A DNA stretch of 64,000 bases from Geodermatophilus pulveris. GTDB lineage: Bacteria > Actinomycetota > Actinomycetes > Mycobacteriales > Geodermatophilaceae. Positions 16,081-25,062 of the stretch are shown here, one piece after another. Position 1 is the stretch's first letter. Every line of letters starts with the position of its first letter. The stretch spans positions 496,001 through 560,000 of the forward strand of contig NZ_FZOO01000002.1 in NCBI RefSeq assembly GCF_900188375.1, given 5' to 3'. The position numbers and the translations under genes were made by a program. The notes under the pieces were generated by a model that did not search any database, was not told where the DNA came from, and worked only from the letters and a program-made list of their open reading frames with translations.

Positions 16081-16548
16081 TCAGGGCTTGTCGGCGAGCT
16101 CCGGCGGGAAGCCGCCCGTGGCGATCGGGCCCCAGCGCTCGACGGTGACGCGCAGCAGCGACTTGCCCTGCCGGGTCATCGCCGCGCGGTACTCCCCCCA
16201 GTCCGGGTGCTCGCCGCTGATGGCCCGGTAGTAGTCGACCAGCGGCTCGAGCGCCTCGGGCAGGTCGAGCACCTCGGCGGTGCCGTCCACCTGCACCCAC
16301 GGGCCGTCGAAGTCGTCGGACAGCACGCACAGGGAGACCGCCGGGTCCCGCCGGGCGTTCGCCGTCTTGGCGCGCTGCGGGTAGGTGGACACCACCACCC
16401 GGCCCTGCTGGTCCAGGCCGCAGGCGACCGGGGACAGCTGCACCCCGCCGGCGCTGCGGCGGGTGACCAGCACCGCCTTGTGGCGGGGACGGAGGAACTG
16501 CTCGAGGGCGGCACGGTCGACCCGCTCGGCGGTCGCGGTTCTCGGCAT
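16081..16548 (-). CDS. PPOX-class F420-dependent/FMN-binding oxidoreductase
   Basis: Split β-barrel flavin/F420-binding protein (155 aa) of the pyridoxamine-5'-phosphate oxidase superfamily. Typical blocks are HKAVLVTRRSAGGVQLSPV, QGRVVVSTYPQRAKTANARR, DPAVSLCVLSDDFDGPWVQV and GTAEVLD. F420-dependent members reduce diverse conjugated substrates in actinobacteria. The ATG at 16548 gives the usual length; an ATG nine codons upstream is also open and neither has a strong RBS. It is divergent from the AI-2E permease at 16604. Confidence 0.8.
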   Translation of the reverse strand: MPRTATAERVDRAALEQFLRPRHKAVLVTRRSAGGVQLSPVACGLDQQGRVVVSTYPQRAKTANARRDPAVSLCVLSDDFDGPWVQVDGTAEVLDLPEALEPLVDYYRAISGEHPDWGEYRAAMTRQGKSLLRVTVERWGPIATGGFPPELADKP

Positions 16549-16603
16549 GGCGGGACGGTACGACGGCCGGCGCATGATCGTCCGGTCCGGGGAGGGGGTA
16601 GTC

Positions 16604-17977
16604 ATGACGACTGTGACCAGTCGCATGAGGCCCCGCCTGCCCGGCCGCGCGGGCGCGTCGTCCACCGAACCCCCCGGCGACGTGCCCGCGGCGAGCGCGC
16701 GGACCCCCGGCTTCACCAGCATCCCGACCGCCTCGGCGACCTCCAGCCCCGCACCCGGCCCGGACCGCGGGCCCCGGCTGCAGAAGGGCGTCCGGGCGCT
16801 GGCCATCGCCTCGGCGCAGCTGCTGCTCATCGCGGCCGGGCTGGTGGTGGTCGGCTGGGTGCTGGGGCAGCTGTGGCCGGTCCTGCTGCCGGTCATCCTG
16901 GGCCTGCTCTTCGCCACCGTGCTCTGGCCGCCCACCCGGCTGCTGCGCCAGGTGGGCACGCCCCCGGCGCTGGCCGCCATCGTGGTGCTGCTGGCCTTCC
17001 TGGCGGTCATCGTGGGGCTGTTCTCCTGGATCGTGCCCCAGGTCGCCGACCAGGCCGGGGAGCTGGCCGACGCCGCGACCGCCGGGCTGGAGGACCTGCA
17101 GGGCTGGGTCACCGGCCCGCCGCTGAACCTCGGCGAGGACCAGATCGGCCAGGCGGTCGACCAGGTGATCAACACCATCCAGGGGAACGCGCAGAACATC
17201 GCCGGCTACGCGCTCACCGGCGCCACGGCGGTCGGCGGGCTGCTGCTCAACCTGGTGCTCGCCCTGGTGCTGGTCTTCTTCTTCCTCAAGGACGGCCCCC
17301 GCTGGCTGCCCTGGCTGGCCGCCCAGACCGGCCCGAAGGTCGCCCCGCACGTGGCGGCGCTGAGCTACAAGACGTGGAGCACCCTGTCGGAGTTCATCCG
17401 CCAGCAGGCCCTGGTCGGCTTCATCGACGCGTTCTTCATCGGCCTGGGGCTGTGGATCCTCGGCGTCCCGCTGGTGCTGCCGCTGGCGGTCCTGACGTTC
17501 TTCGGGGCCTTCATCCCGATCATCGGTGCCTTCGTCGCGGGCTTCTTCGCGGTGATCGTCGCCCTGGTCAGCAACGGCTGGCAGACGGCGCTGATCGTGC
17601 TGGTCATCGTGTTGGTCGTGCAGCAGGTCGAGGGCAACGTGCTGCAGCCGATCCTGCAGGGCCGCGGGCTGAACCTGCACGCGGCCGTGGTGATCCTGGC
17701 GGTCACCCTCGGCGGCAGCCTGTACGGCATCCTCGGCACCTTCCTGGGCGTCCCGGTGGCCGCGCTGATCGCCGTCGTCTACCGCTACCTCCGCGACGAG
17801 CTCGACGGCCGGACACCCGAGGTCGCCGACGACGGCACCCGGGTGCAGGTCACCGGCGACGAGACCGGGGCCACCGTCGTCCGGGAGCGGGTCACCTCCC
17901 CCGGGCACCGCGACGCCCCGGAGGACGACGGCGGGGACCCGGCCGCGGACGACGGCCCGCCCCGCCCGGCCGGCTGA
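16604..17977 (+). CDS. AI-2E/PerM family permease
   Basis: Second AI-2E superfamily permease of the window (457 aa). An ~80-residue Pro/Ser-rich N-terminus precedes about eight helices. The conserved C-terminal block is FGAFIPIIGAFVAGFFAVIV followed by VVQQVEGNVLQPILQGRGLN, and the final helix is GILGTFLGVPVAALIAVVY. It has an acidic cytoplasmic tail of about 65 residues. The ATG at 16604 follows GGGGAGGGGG. It is distinct from the 13017-14330 protein and matches the Q-x-VEGN-VLQP form of the family. The substrate is unknown. Confidence 0.85.
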   Translation: MTTVTSRMRPRLPGRAGASSTEPPGDVPAASARTPGFTSIPTASATSSPAPGPDRGPRLQKGVRALAIASAQLLLIAAGLVVVGWVLGQLWPVLLPVILGLLFATVLWPPTRLLRQVGTPPALAAIVVLLAFLAVIVGLFSWIVPQVADQAGELADAATAGLEDLQGWVTGPPLNLGEDQIGQAVDQVINTIQGNAQNIAGYALTGATAVGGLLLNLVLALVLVFFFLKDGPRWLPWLAAQTGPKVAPHVAALSYKTWSTLSEFIRQQALVGFIDAFFIGLGLWILGVPLVLPLAVLTFFGAFIPIIGAFVAGFFAVIVALVSNGWQTALIVLVIVLVVQQVEGNVLQPILQGRGLNLHAAVVILAVTLGGSLYGILGTFLGVPVAALIAVVYRYLRDELDGRTPEVADDGTRVQVTGDETGATVVRERVTSPGHRDAPEDDGGDPAADDGPPRPAG

Positions 17978-18047
17978 GCCGTCCGGGGAATGCCGCCGCC
18001 GCGGCGGGGGCTGTAGTCGGCAGATCCGGACGACAGGAGGCACCGCC

Positions 18048-18989
18048 GTGGCGCGACGACTGGAGCAGCTCGTCGAGCTGCTCCCCGAGGCCGAGCCGCT
18101 CCTGGCCCGCGCGGGCGAGGACGGCGGGGGTCCCGGGCTGGTCCTGGTGCACGACCTGGCCGGTGAGTTCGACGCGGCGTCGGCCGCGGCACTGGCCGGG
18201 GCGCACCTGCTGCGCACGCTGCCGCACCGGCTGGTCGCCCGCTTCGACGTCGACGGCCTGGTCGACTACCGCGCGCACCGGCCGCGGATCACCTTCAACG
18301 GCGACCGCTACGAGTCCTTCGCCGCGCCGGAGATCGGCGTGTACGCGCTGGAGGACGGCGCCGGGCGCCCGTTCCTGCTGCTGCACGGGGCGGAGCCGGA
18401 CTTCGCCTGGGAGGGCTTCGTGGCCGCCGTCCGGGAGCTGGTCGGGCGGTTCGGCGTCACCACGGTCGTGGCCCTGCAGGCCATCCCGATGCCGGTGCCG
18501 CACACCCGGCCGGTGACGGTCACCGCGCACGCCACGCGCCGCCCGCTGATCGCGGAGTACCCGGTGTACTGGGGCGAGGTCCGCGTGCCGGGCAGCGTCG
18601 GGGCGCTGCTGGAGCTGCGGCTCGGCGAGGCCGGCGTCGACGCGTGCGGGGTGGCTGCGCACGTGCCGCACTACCTGACCCAGGCGACCTTCCCGGCGGC
18701 CTCGCTGACCCTGCTGGAGCACCTGGCCGGGCTGACCGGGCTGCAGCTGCCCACGGAGGAGCTGCGGGCGGCCGCGGAGGTGCACCGCGCGGAGGTCGAC
18801 GAGCAGATCGGCCGGTCCCCCGAGAACACCGCGGTGGTGGCCGCGCTGGAGCAGCAGTTCGACCAGTTCACCGCCGCCCGCGCGGGCAGCGACCTGCTCG
18901 GGGACGTCGGCGAGGTGCCCAGCGGCGAGGAGCTCGGCGCGGAGTTCGAGCGGTTCCTCGCCGAGCAGGAGCGCCGCCGCGGCGAGTGA
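18048..18989 (+). CDS. PAC2-family protein
   Basis: Protein of the PAC2 (proteasome assembly chaperone-like) family found in most proteasome-bearing actinobacteria (313 aa). Diagnostic blocks are PGLVLVHDLAGEFDAASAAA, LVARFDVDGLVDYRAHRP, PFLLLHGAEPDFAWEGF, and VPHYLTQATFPAASLTLL. The C-terminus is a charged helix (EFERFLAEQERRR). GTG at 18048 has AGGAGG upstream. Family members are thought to bind or assist the 20S proteasome or Pup system. The direct function is unproven and no proteasome gene lies in the window. Confidence 0.85.
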   Translation: MARRLEQLVELLPEAEPLLARAGEDGGGPGLVLVHDLAGEFDAASAAALAGAHLLRTLPHRLVARFDVDGLVDYRAHRPRITFNGDRYESFAAPEIGVYALEDGAGRPFLLLHGAEPDFAWEGFVAAVRELVGRFGVTTVVALQAIPMPVPHTRPVTVTAHATRRPLIAEYPVYWGEVRVPGSVGALLELRLGEAGVDACGVAAHVPHYLTQATFPAASLTLLEHLAGLTGLQLPTEELRAAAEVHRAEVDEQIGRSPENTAVVAALEQQFDQFTAARAGSDLLGDVGEVPSGEELGAEFERFLAEQERRRGE

Positions 18990-19016
18990 GCCGGCACCCG
19001 GCGCGAGGCCGTCCGC

Positions 19017-20333
19017 TCAGGCCGGGCGGGCCGAGCGGGTGAGGCTCATGCCCAGCGCGCCGAGCACGCCCACGACGGCGAACACGTAGAACCCCCAGGG
19101 GAAGGCGACGCCGGCGGTGACCAGCGCGCCGGTGACCACCGGCCCCACGATCGCCCCGATCCGCCCGGCGCCGGCCGACCAGCCCAGCGCGGTCGCCCGC
19201 ACCTGCGGCGGGTGGTTGGCGCTGACGAAGGCGTAGACCAGCACCTGGGCGCTGAACACGAAGCAGCCGGTGAGGAAGCACATGGCGTACAGGCCCGCGG
19301 TGGGCAGCCGGACCGACAGCAGGGCCAGGAACAGCGCCCCGGAGGCGAACCAGGCGATGCCGGCGGCGCGGATGCCGACGCGGTCGGCGACGGTGCCGGC
19401 GACCAGCAGGCCGACGATCGCGCCGACGTTGAGGACCAGCAGGAAGGCCAGCGAGTCGCCGAGGTCGTAGCCCGCCTCGCGCATGATCGTCGGCAGCCAG
19501 TTGTTGAGGCCGTAGACGAGCAGCAGGCCCATGAACGACGTCGCGCCGATCGCCACGGTGTTGCGCAGCCGGCCGGCGGTGAACAGCGTGCGCACGGTGG
19601 CGGCCGCCCCCGCAGCACCCTCCGCGCCGGCGTGCGGCGCCGCCGCGGGGGTGCTCTCCAGCGCCAGCCCGTGCCGGCGGGCCACCTCCTCGGCCTCGGC
19701 CCGCCTGCCCTGGGCGAGCAGGTAGCCGGCCGACTCGGGCAGGTGGCGCACCATCAGCGGCACCAGCGCCAGCGCCGGCAGCGCGCCGATCACGAACATC
19801 GCGCGCCAGCCCAGGGACGGGATGACGACGATCGCCAGGGCCGCGGTGGCGACCGCGCCCACGTGGTAGCCGGTCATGATCGTGGTGGTCGCCCGGCCGC
19901 TGCGGCCGGCGCGGGTGAACTCGTTGACCATCGCGATCGCCGTCGGCAGGCAGCCGCCCAGGCCGATGCCGGCGAGGAACCGCAGCACGCCGAATACCGC
20001 GGCGTTGGGCGCGAACGCACACAGCAGGGTGAGCAGCGAGAACGCGGCGACGGCGCCGATCAGCGCCGTCCGCCGGCCGACCAGGTCGGTGAGGGTGCCG
20101 ATGGTGAGGGCGCCGACCATCATGCCGAGCAGGCCGACGGTGATGACCGCGGTGGCGCCGGTGCCGGACAGCCCCCACTCCTCCGGCGTGCGCAGCGTGG
20201 GGATGACCGTGCCGACGACGACGAGGTCGAAGCCGTCGAGGAGGACGGCGACCCAGCACAGCGGCGCCACCCAGCCCGCGGCGCGCGCCCGTGTCCCCCT
20301 CGTGCCGGCCGGCGACGGCGGTGCGGTGCTCAT
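19017..20333 (-). CDS. MFS transporter, aromatic acid:H+ symporter (AAHS) type
   Basis: Twelve-helix MFS permease (438 aa) with the AAHS signature in helix 1, DGFDLVVVGTVIPTL. The loop 2-3 motif is GTLTDLVGRRTALIG and the helix 4-5 block GIGLGGCLPTAIAMVNEF is typical of PcaK/BenK/MhpT transporters. The ATG at 20333 has AGGAGG 5 nt upstream. It likely imports an aromatic or short organic acid. It lies downstream of an AmiC-like gene and a 41-residue peptide gene on the same strand with a 100-bp gap, so all three may form one unit. Confidence 0.85.
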   Translation of the reverse strand: MSTAPPSPAGTRGTRARAAGWVAPLCWVAVLLDGFDLVVVGTVIPTLRTPEEWGLSGTGATAVITVGLLGMMVGALTIGTLTDLVGRRTALIGAVAAFSLLTLLCAFAPNAAVFGVLRFLAGIGLGGCLPTAIAMVNEFTRAGRSGRATTTIMTGYHVGAVATAALAIVVIPSLGWRAMFVIGALPALALVPLMVRHLPESAGYLLAQGRRAEAEEVARRHGLALESTPAAAPHAGAEGAAGAAATVRTLFTAGRLRNTVAIGATSFMGLLLVYGLNNWLPTIMREAGYDLGDSLAFLLVLNVGAIVGLLVAGTVADRVGIRAAGIAWFASGALFLALLSVRLPTAGLYAMCFLTGCFVFSAQVLVYAFVSANHPPQVRATALGWSAGAGRIGAIVGPVVTGALVTAGVAFPWGFYVFAVVGVLGALGMSLTRSARPA

Positions 20334-20433
20334 GGTGCCTCCTGACGCGACGGTGCGGACCGCGCAGGACGCTAGGTGAGCCGGGCCACTGCCTCCAGCC
20401 CGCCCTCCCGGCCAGCGGAAGCGCCCGCCACGG

Positions 20434-20559
20434 TCAGGAGGTGACGCAGACCTGCCCGCGGTCGCGGCGCTGCGGCCCCTGCCCGCCGGGGCGGATGTCC
20501 TCGTCGGAGATCTCCGTCGGCAGGAACACCGAGCAGCAGGCGTTCGGGATGTCGACCAC
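20434..20559 (-). CDS. 41-residue cysteine-containing peptide
   Basis: Too short for routine gene calling but well supported. GTG at 20559 has GGGGAGGA upstream, and every one of the 41 codons has G or C in third position. It starts VVDIPNACCSVFLPTEISDE and ends QVCVTS*, giving a CC pair near the N-terminus and one Cys near the C-terminus. It starts 42 bp after the AmiC-like stop on the same strand. No signal peptide or recognised family. It could be a small metal-binding protein, a peptide partner of the binding protein, or a modified-peptide precursor, but no modification enzyme is nearby. Confidence 0.55.
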   Translation of the reverse strand: MVDIPNACCSVFLPTEISDEDIRPGGQGPQRRDRGQVCVTS

Positions 20560-20600
20560 CCCTGGAAGCGTCCTCCCCGGGCCGGCGCCGCGGCCCGGCG

Positions 20601-21656
20601 CTACAGCTCAGCGAGGACGTCGAAGTCGTAGCCGTCGGCCACGGCCAGGTGCACCCGCTGCCGCAGGTGGTTGCCGGTGAAGGCCACCGGGCCGCGCGGG
20701 CCGTCCCAGCCCACTCCGTCGGCCACCGCCGCCATCCGGGCGACGTCCAGGCTGCCGGCCCGACGCGCCAGGGCCGCCAGCGCCAGCAGCCCCTCGTAGC
20801 AGGACTCCGCGGCGTTGTTCAGCGGCGGGGCGTCCGGGCCGTGGTGGCCGACGTAGGCGCCGCCGAACGCCAGCGCCGACGGGGTGGCCAGCGAGCGGAA
20901 GTAGGCGGCGCAGACGAACAGGTTGCGGGTCGCCTCGGCCCCGCTGGCCAGGAGCATGTTCTCCTCCATGAGCGGGGTGAACCGGACGAGGTCGTCCTGC
21001 AGCCCGTGCGCGGCGAACGCCCGGTTGAAGGCCACCGCGTCCTGGCCGACGAGGTAGAGCAGCACCCCCTGGGCGTCGCTGCGCGCGACGCGCTCGACGA
21101 CGTCGCCGTAGTCGGCGGTGCCGAGCGGCACGTAGGCGGTGCCGGTCAGCTGCAGGTCCAGCGCGCGGGCGAACTCGCGGGTGACCGCCACCGAGACCCG
21201 CGGCCACACGTAGTCGTCGCCCACCACGAACCACCGCCGCACGCCGCACACGTCGCGCAGCCAGCGCAGCGCGGGGGCGATCTGGCGGGCCGGTGTCTCC
21301 CCGGAGCAGAAGACCCCCGGCCGCGCCTCCCCGCCCTCGTACAGCGACGTGTAGACGTAGGGCACCCGGCCGGCGGTCACCGGCGCCACGGCGTGCCGGA
21401 CGGCGGAGATGTGCCAGCCGGTCACCGCCTCGACGCGCCCCTCGCCGACCAGCCGCCCGACGGCCGCGCCGACCCGCTCGGGGGCGGCACCCCCGTCGAC
21501 CACCTCCACGGCCACCTCCCGGCCGAGGACGCCGGCGTCGTTGACCGCCCGCACGGCGGTCGCGGCGACCGCCTCGCAGGAGGGGCCGAAGATGCCCGCG
21601 GGCCCCTGCAGCGGGACGACGAGCGCGACGCGGGTGACGTCGGTCGAGCGGCGCAT
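20601..21656 (-). CDS. AmiC-like periplasmic-binding-fold protein (amide/urea type)
   Basis: Type I periplasmic-binding-fold protein (351 aa) like AmiC/UrtA. N-terminal block: VALVVPLQGPAGIFGPSCEA. Later: TSLYEGGEARPGVFCSGETP, RRWFVVGDDYVWPRVS and PTEAL-type region ESCYEGLLALAALARRAGS. No signal peptide or lipobox is visible, so like AmiC it probably works in the cytoplasm as a ligand sensor rather than as a transporter subunit. AmiC itself restrains an amidase antiterminator when amide is absent. The ATG at 21656 has GAGGGGGG upstream. It is divergent from a marR gene and is followed by the 41-aa peptide gene. Confidence 0.8.
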   Translation of the reverse strand: MRRSTDVTRVALVVPLQGPAGIFGPSCEAVAATAVRAVNDAGVLGREVAVEVVDGGAAPERVGAAVGRLVGEGRVEAVTGWHISAVRHAVAPVTAGRVPYVYTSLYEGGEARPGVFCSGETPARQIAPALRWLRDVCGVRRWFVVGDDYVWPRVSVAVTREFARALDLQLTGTAYVPLGTADYGDVVERVARSDAQGVLLYLVGQDAVAFNRAFAAHGLQDDLVRFTPLMEENMLLASGAEATRNLFVCAAYFRSLATPSALAFGGAYVGHHGPDAPPLNNAAESCYEGLLALAALARRAGSLDVARMAAVADGVGWDGPRGPVAFTGNHLRQRVHLAVADGYDFDVLAEL

Positions 21657-21691
21657 CGACCCCCCTCGGGTGGGACGCGGGAGCGCTCCGG

Positions 21692-21712
21692 CCTCTGGGA
21701 GGATCCCTGAGG
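21692..21712. promoter_or_regulatory. Imperfect palindrome in the amiC-marR intergenic region
   Basis: CCTCTGGGA-GGA-TCCCTGAGG: two 9-bp arms match at 8 positions. It is placed 36 bp from the amiC-like start and 88 bp from the marR start. Winged-helix MarR dimers bind such sites, so autoregulation and control of the divergent gene are plausible. Confidence 0.45.
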
Positions 21713-21752
21713 ACCACTGTGCTGACCCGCCCCTCCGATGGGAAGGGCGCCC

Positions 21753-21791
21753 GCTGCCCCGAGCCCACTGCCCCGAGCCCACTGCCCCGAG
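21753..21791 (+). repeat. 14-bp tandem repeat just upstream of marR
   Basis: The unit (A/G)CTGCCCCGAGCCC occurs at 21753-21766 and 21767-21780, then partly at 21781-21791, ending at the marR RBS. It occupies the predicted leader of the mRNA. Confidence 0.6.
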
Positions 21792-21799
21792 GACGACCC

Positions 21800-22213
21800 A
21801 TGCCGCCGGAGACCCCTCACGTCGACCTGCTGCGGCAGGTCGCCACCGGGCTGACCGCGCGGGTGCAGGACATCCTCGCGCCGAGCGACCTCACGCTGGA
21901 CCAGTGGCGGGTGCTGCGCACCCTGGACGGCGAGGGCCCGCTGTCGATGAGCGACCTGAGCGGCCGCACCCGGATCCCCGCCCCGACCGCGACCCGCGTC
22001 GTCGACCGGCTGGTGGAGCGCTCGCTGCTGTACCGCAACGTCGACGCGGCCGACCGGCGCCGCGTGCTGGTGCACGCCGCCGAGCGGGGCCGGCGGCTGT
22101 GCCGGTCGCTGGCCCCGCGGATCGCCGACGCCGAGCGGGACGGCCTGGCCGCGCTGTCCGCCCGGGAGGCCGCCACGCTGCGCCGGCTGCTGGAACGGCT
22201 GGCCACCGGCTGA
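21800..22213 (+). CDS. MarR-family transcriptional regulator
   Basis: Winged-helix repressor (137 aa). It has LTLDQWRVLRTLDGEGPLSM leading into the recognition helix (IPAPTATRVVDRLVERSLL) and the wing with DAADRRRVLVH, the DxRxxR-type MarR signature. The ATG at 21800 has GAGGAC upstream. It sits between the divergent AmiC-like gene and the downstream MetX-like gene and probably responds to an aromatic or amide ligand. The palindromes at 21692-21712 and 22263-22276 are candidate targets. Confidence 0.85.
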   Translation: MPPETPHVDLLRQVATGLTARVQDILAPSDLTLDQWRVLRTLDGEGPLSMSDLSGRTRIPAPTATRVVDRLVERSLLYRNVDAADRRRVLVHAAERGRRLCRSLAPRIADAERDGLAALSAREAATLRRLLERLATG

Positions 22214-22262
22214 CGGCCCGGGTTGCGCCCGGCGGCCGGCGGCGAGCAGGCTGCACCGGACA

Positions 22263-22276
22263 CTTCCACGTGGAAG
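22263..22276. promoter_or_regulatory. Perfect 14-bp palindrome overlapping the RBS of the MetX-like gene
   Basis: CTTCCACGTGGAAG is fully self-complementary and overlaps the GGAAGGA Shine-Dalgarno of the gene at 22285. It could be an operator or a translation-blocking hairpin. Confidence 0.5.
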
Positions 22277-22284
22277 GAACCGCC

Positions 22285-23322
22285 GTGCCCCGACCGACCG
22301 ACGCGGAGTTCTTCGACCTCGGCGACCTGCCCCTGCAGAGCGGCGGCACGCTGCGCGGCGCGCGGCTGGCCTACCGGACGTACGGGACGCTGGCCGAGGA
22401 CCGCTCCAACGTGATCGTGCACCCCACCTGGTTCAGCGCCTGGCACGACGCCAACGAGTGGTCGATCGGGCCGGGGCTGGCCTGCGACCCCGACCGGTAC
22501 TTCGTCGTCGTCCCCAACCAGCTCAACAACGGCCTGTCCAGCTCGCCGAGCACCACCCCGCCGCCGTTCGACGGCCCGCACTTCCCGCTGGTCACCTTCC
22601 ACGACCAGGTGGAGGCCCAGCACCGCCTGCTCACCGGGAAGTGGGGCATCGAGACCGTCGAGCTGGTGCTGGGCTCCTCCATGGGCGCCGGCCAGACCTA
22701 CCAGTGGGCGGTGAGCCACCCGGAGATGGTCCGGCGGGCCGCCCCGATCGTCGGCTCCAGCCGCACGAGCGAGCACAACCAGGTCTTCATCAAGAGCCTA
22801 CGCGCCGCGCTCACCCTGGACCCGGCCTTCCGGGGCGGCGAGTACGCCCCGGACGCCCGTCCCACCGCCGGCCTGCGGGCCTTCGCCCGGATCTACGCCG
22901 GGTGGGGGCTGTCCCAGGCGTTCTACTGGGGCCGGGAGTACCGCGGCATGGGCTTCTCCTCGCTGGAGGACTTCCTGGTCGGGTTCTGGGAGGGGTTCTG
23001 GCTGGACCCCGACCGGGACCCCAACAACCTGCTGGCCATGCTCTGGACCTGGGAGCACGGCGACGTCGGCCGCACGCCGGGCTTCGACGGGGACACCGAG
23101 GCGGCGCTGCGCTCCATCCGCTGCCCGGTGGTGGCGATGCCCGCGCGGACGGACCTCTACTTCCCGCCCGAGGACGAGCAGTGGGCCGCGCAGTTCATCC
23201 CGCAGGGCGAGGTGCGGGTCATCGACACCACGTGGGGCCACTTCGGCGGCCTGGGCCTCAACCCCGCGGACAACGCGTTCGTCGACGCGAACCTGAAGGA
23301 GCTGCTGGCCCGTCCGGTGTGA
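22285..23322 (+). CDS. MetX-like α/β-hydrolase fold protein
   Basis: α/β-hydrolase (345 aa) related to homoserine O-acetyltransferases. The nucleophile elbow is VLGSSMGAGQTYQWA, followed by HPEMVRRAAPIVGSSRTSEH. The acid is near MPARTDLYFPPEDEQ, and the catalytic His is in TTWGHFGGLGLN. Compared with MetX, the substrate loop differs and no methionine-pathway gene is near, so an amide or ester hydrolase/acyltransferase tied to the AmiC/MarR locus is more likely. GTG at 22285 with GGAAGGA upstream. Terminated by a strong hairpin. Confidence 0.75.
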   Translation: MPRPTDAEFFDLGDLPLQSGGTLRGARLAYRTYGTLAEDRSNVIVHPTWFSAWHDANEWSIGPGLACDPDRYFVVVPNQLNNGLSSSPSTTPPPFDGPHFPLVTFHDQVEAQHRLLTGKWGIETVELVLGSSMGAGQTYQWAVSHPEMVRRAAPIVGSSRTSEHNQVFIKSLRAALTLDPAFRGGEYAPDARPTAGLRAFARIYAGWGLSQAFYWGREYRGMGFSSLEDFLVGFWEGFWLDPDRDPNNLLAMLWTWEHGDVGRTPGFDGDTEAALRSIRCPVVAMPARTDLYFPPEDEQWAAQFIPQGEVRVIDTTWGHFGGLGLNPADNAFVDANLKELLARPV

Positions 23323-23338
23323 CGGCCCGGACAGCGGA

Positions 23339-23374
23339 GCGGGCCGCGACCGGGGGATCCCGGTCGCGGCCCGC
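23339..23374. terminator. Bidirectional hairpin terminator
   Basis: A perfect 16-bp stem with loop GGAT lies between the convergent MetX-like gene and the catalase gene. Confidence 0.7.
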
Positions 23375-23397
23375 CGCGTCGTGCTGGGGTGCCGGGT

Positions 23398-25062
23398 TCA
23401 GCTCGCGAGGACGACCCGCTCGTTGGGCACGGTGTGCGTCATCGTCAGGCCGGTCACGTCCCGCGGGCCGTTCTTGCCCAGGTTGGCCGCCCGCTGCAGC
23501 TCCGCCTCGGAGAGCGTCTGCGTCTGCAGCGGCTCCAGGCCACGGACGTCGTCGGCACTGATGCCCAGGCCGTCGCCCACGCGCTGGCCGAGCTCGTCGT
23601 CGCACATGAAGAAGTGCCAGACCATCCGCTCCTGGACCTCGCGGACCGCCTCGGAGACGTTCTCGACCAGGTTGGCCACCAGGTCGTCCTTCTCCCACTG
23701 CTCCATGAGCTGGTAGCGCTGCCCGGCCTGGGTGTAGTCGTCGGTCCGGGGGATGCGCTTGCGGGTGAGCCGGCCGGCGATCAGCGGGCCCTGCTCGTCG
23801 TGCGTCGGGTACTCCGCCTCGCGCAGGCCACCCATCACCGACGGCTCGTAGTTGACGTGCGGGTTCTGGCCCGCACCCAGGTCCACGCCGAAGGACATCG
23901 GCCCGCCGCGCTGGTTGGTGGCCACCCGGGCGTTCTTCGCCGAGTTCACCGGGAGCTGCAGGTAGTTCGGGCCCACCCGGTAGCGCTGGGTGTCGGAGTA
24001 GGAGAACGTCCGGCCGACCAGCATCTTGTCGTCGGAGAAGTCGAGGCCGTCGACCAGCACGCCGGTGCCGAACGCGCTCTGCTCGTTCTCGTCGTGGTGG
24101 TCGGTCACGTTGCGGTTCAGCGTCATGGTGCCGACGAGCCTGGGCTCGAAGTCGGTCTCCGGCCACACCTTGGTGTCGTCCAGCGGGTCGAAGTCCAGCT
24201 CCGGGTGCTCGTCGTCGCTCATCAGCTGGACGTAGAGGTCCCACTGCGGGTACTCGCCGCGCTCGATGGCCTCGAACAGGTCCTTCGAGGCGTGCCCCAG
24301 GTCGTTGCCCTGGATCACCGCGGCGTCGGCCGCGGTGAGGCTCTTGACGCCCTGCCGGGGCAGCCAGTGGTACTTCACCAGGTGCGTCTCACCCTGGGCG
24401 TTGACCCACTTGTAGGTGTTCACGCCGAAGCCCTGCATGTGCCGGTAGTCCGCCGGGATGCCGCGCGGGCTGAACAGGTTGACCAGCATGTGCATGGCCT
24501 CGGGGGTCTGCGACATGAAGTCGAAGATCCGGGCCGGCTCCTGCCGGAAGGTGACGGGGTCGGGCTTGAGGGAGTGGATGACGTCGGGGAACTTGATCGC
24601 GTCGCGGATGAAGAAGACCGCGAGGTTGTTGCCGACGATGTCCCAGTTGCCGTCCTCGGTGTAGAACTTCACCGCGAAGCCGCGCGGGTCCCGCGCCGCC
24701 TCCGAGGAGTCCCGGCCGCCGATGACGGTGGAGAACCGGATGGCCAGGTCGGTCTTCTTGCCCGGGGTGTTGAAGAGCTTGGCGCGGGTGTAGCGCTCGA
24801 TCGGCTCGTCGCCCCACCTGCCGGTGGCCTCGAACTCGCCGTAGGCGAGGAAGCCGCGGGCGTGCACGACGCGCTCGGGGATGCGCTCCCGGTCGAAGTG
24901 GCTGATCTTCTCGAGGAACTGGTAGTTCTCCAGGGTCGCCGGGCCACGGGCGCCGACCGTCCGGGAGTTCTGGTTGTCGTAGACCGGGTGACCCTGACGG
25001 TTGGTCAGGACCGCGCGGTCGGCCTCGCTGTGGGCCGGGCCCTGCGATGCGACGTCGGTCAT
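23398..25062 (-). CDS. Catalase (monofunctional heme catalase)
   Basis: Heme catalase (554 aa) that dismutates H2O2 in the cytoplasm. It starts with the family segment [20 protein letters not shown]. The distal His is in [19 protein letters not shown], the distal Asn is in [17 protein letters not shown], and the proximal heme Tyr lies in [17 protein letters not shown]. The length fits small-subunit catalases with a modest C-terminal extension. The ATG at 25062 has GAGGAGGAG upstream and overlaps the stop of the Fur-family gene by 4 nt, so the two are translationally coupled and the catalase is most likely under that peroxide sensor. Confidence 0.95.
   Translation of the reverse strand: MTDVASQGPAHSEADRAVLTNRQGHPVYDNQNSRTVGARGPATLENYQFLEKISHFDRERIPERVVHARGFLAYGEFEATGRWGDEPIERYTRAKLFNTPGKKTDLAIRFSTVIGGRDSSEAARDPRGFAVKFYTEDGNWDIVGNNLAVFFIRDAIKFPDVIHSLKPDPVTFRQEPARIFDFMSQTPEAMHMLVNLFSPRGIPADYRHMQGFGVNTYKWVNAQGETHLVKYHWLPRQGVKSLTAADAAVIQGNDLGHASKDLFEAIERGEYPQWDLYVQLMSDDEHPELDFDPLDDTKVWPETDFEPRLVGTMTLNRNVTDHHDENEQSAFGTGVLVDGLDFSDDKMLVGRTFSYSDTQRYRVGPNYLQLPVNSAKNARVATNQRGGPMSFGVDLGAGQNPHVNYEPSVMGGLREAEYPTHDEQGPLIAGRLTRKRIPRTDDYTQAGQRYQLMEQWEKDDLVANLVENVSEAVREVQERMVWHFFMCDDELGQRVGDGLGISADDVRGLEPLQTQTLSEAELQRAANLGKNGPRDVTGLTMTHTVPNERVVLAS

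Noticed and set aside
21753..21791. Tandem repeats as replication iterons
   Set aside because: Too few copies, GC-rich, within a regulator leader and no replication gene nearby.
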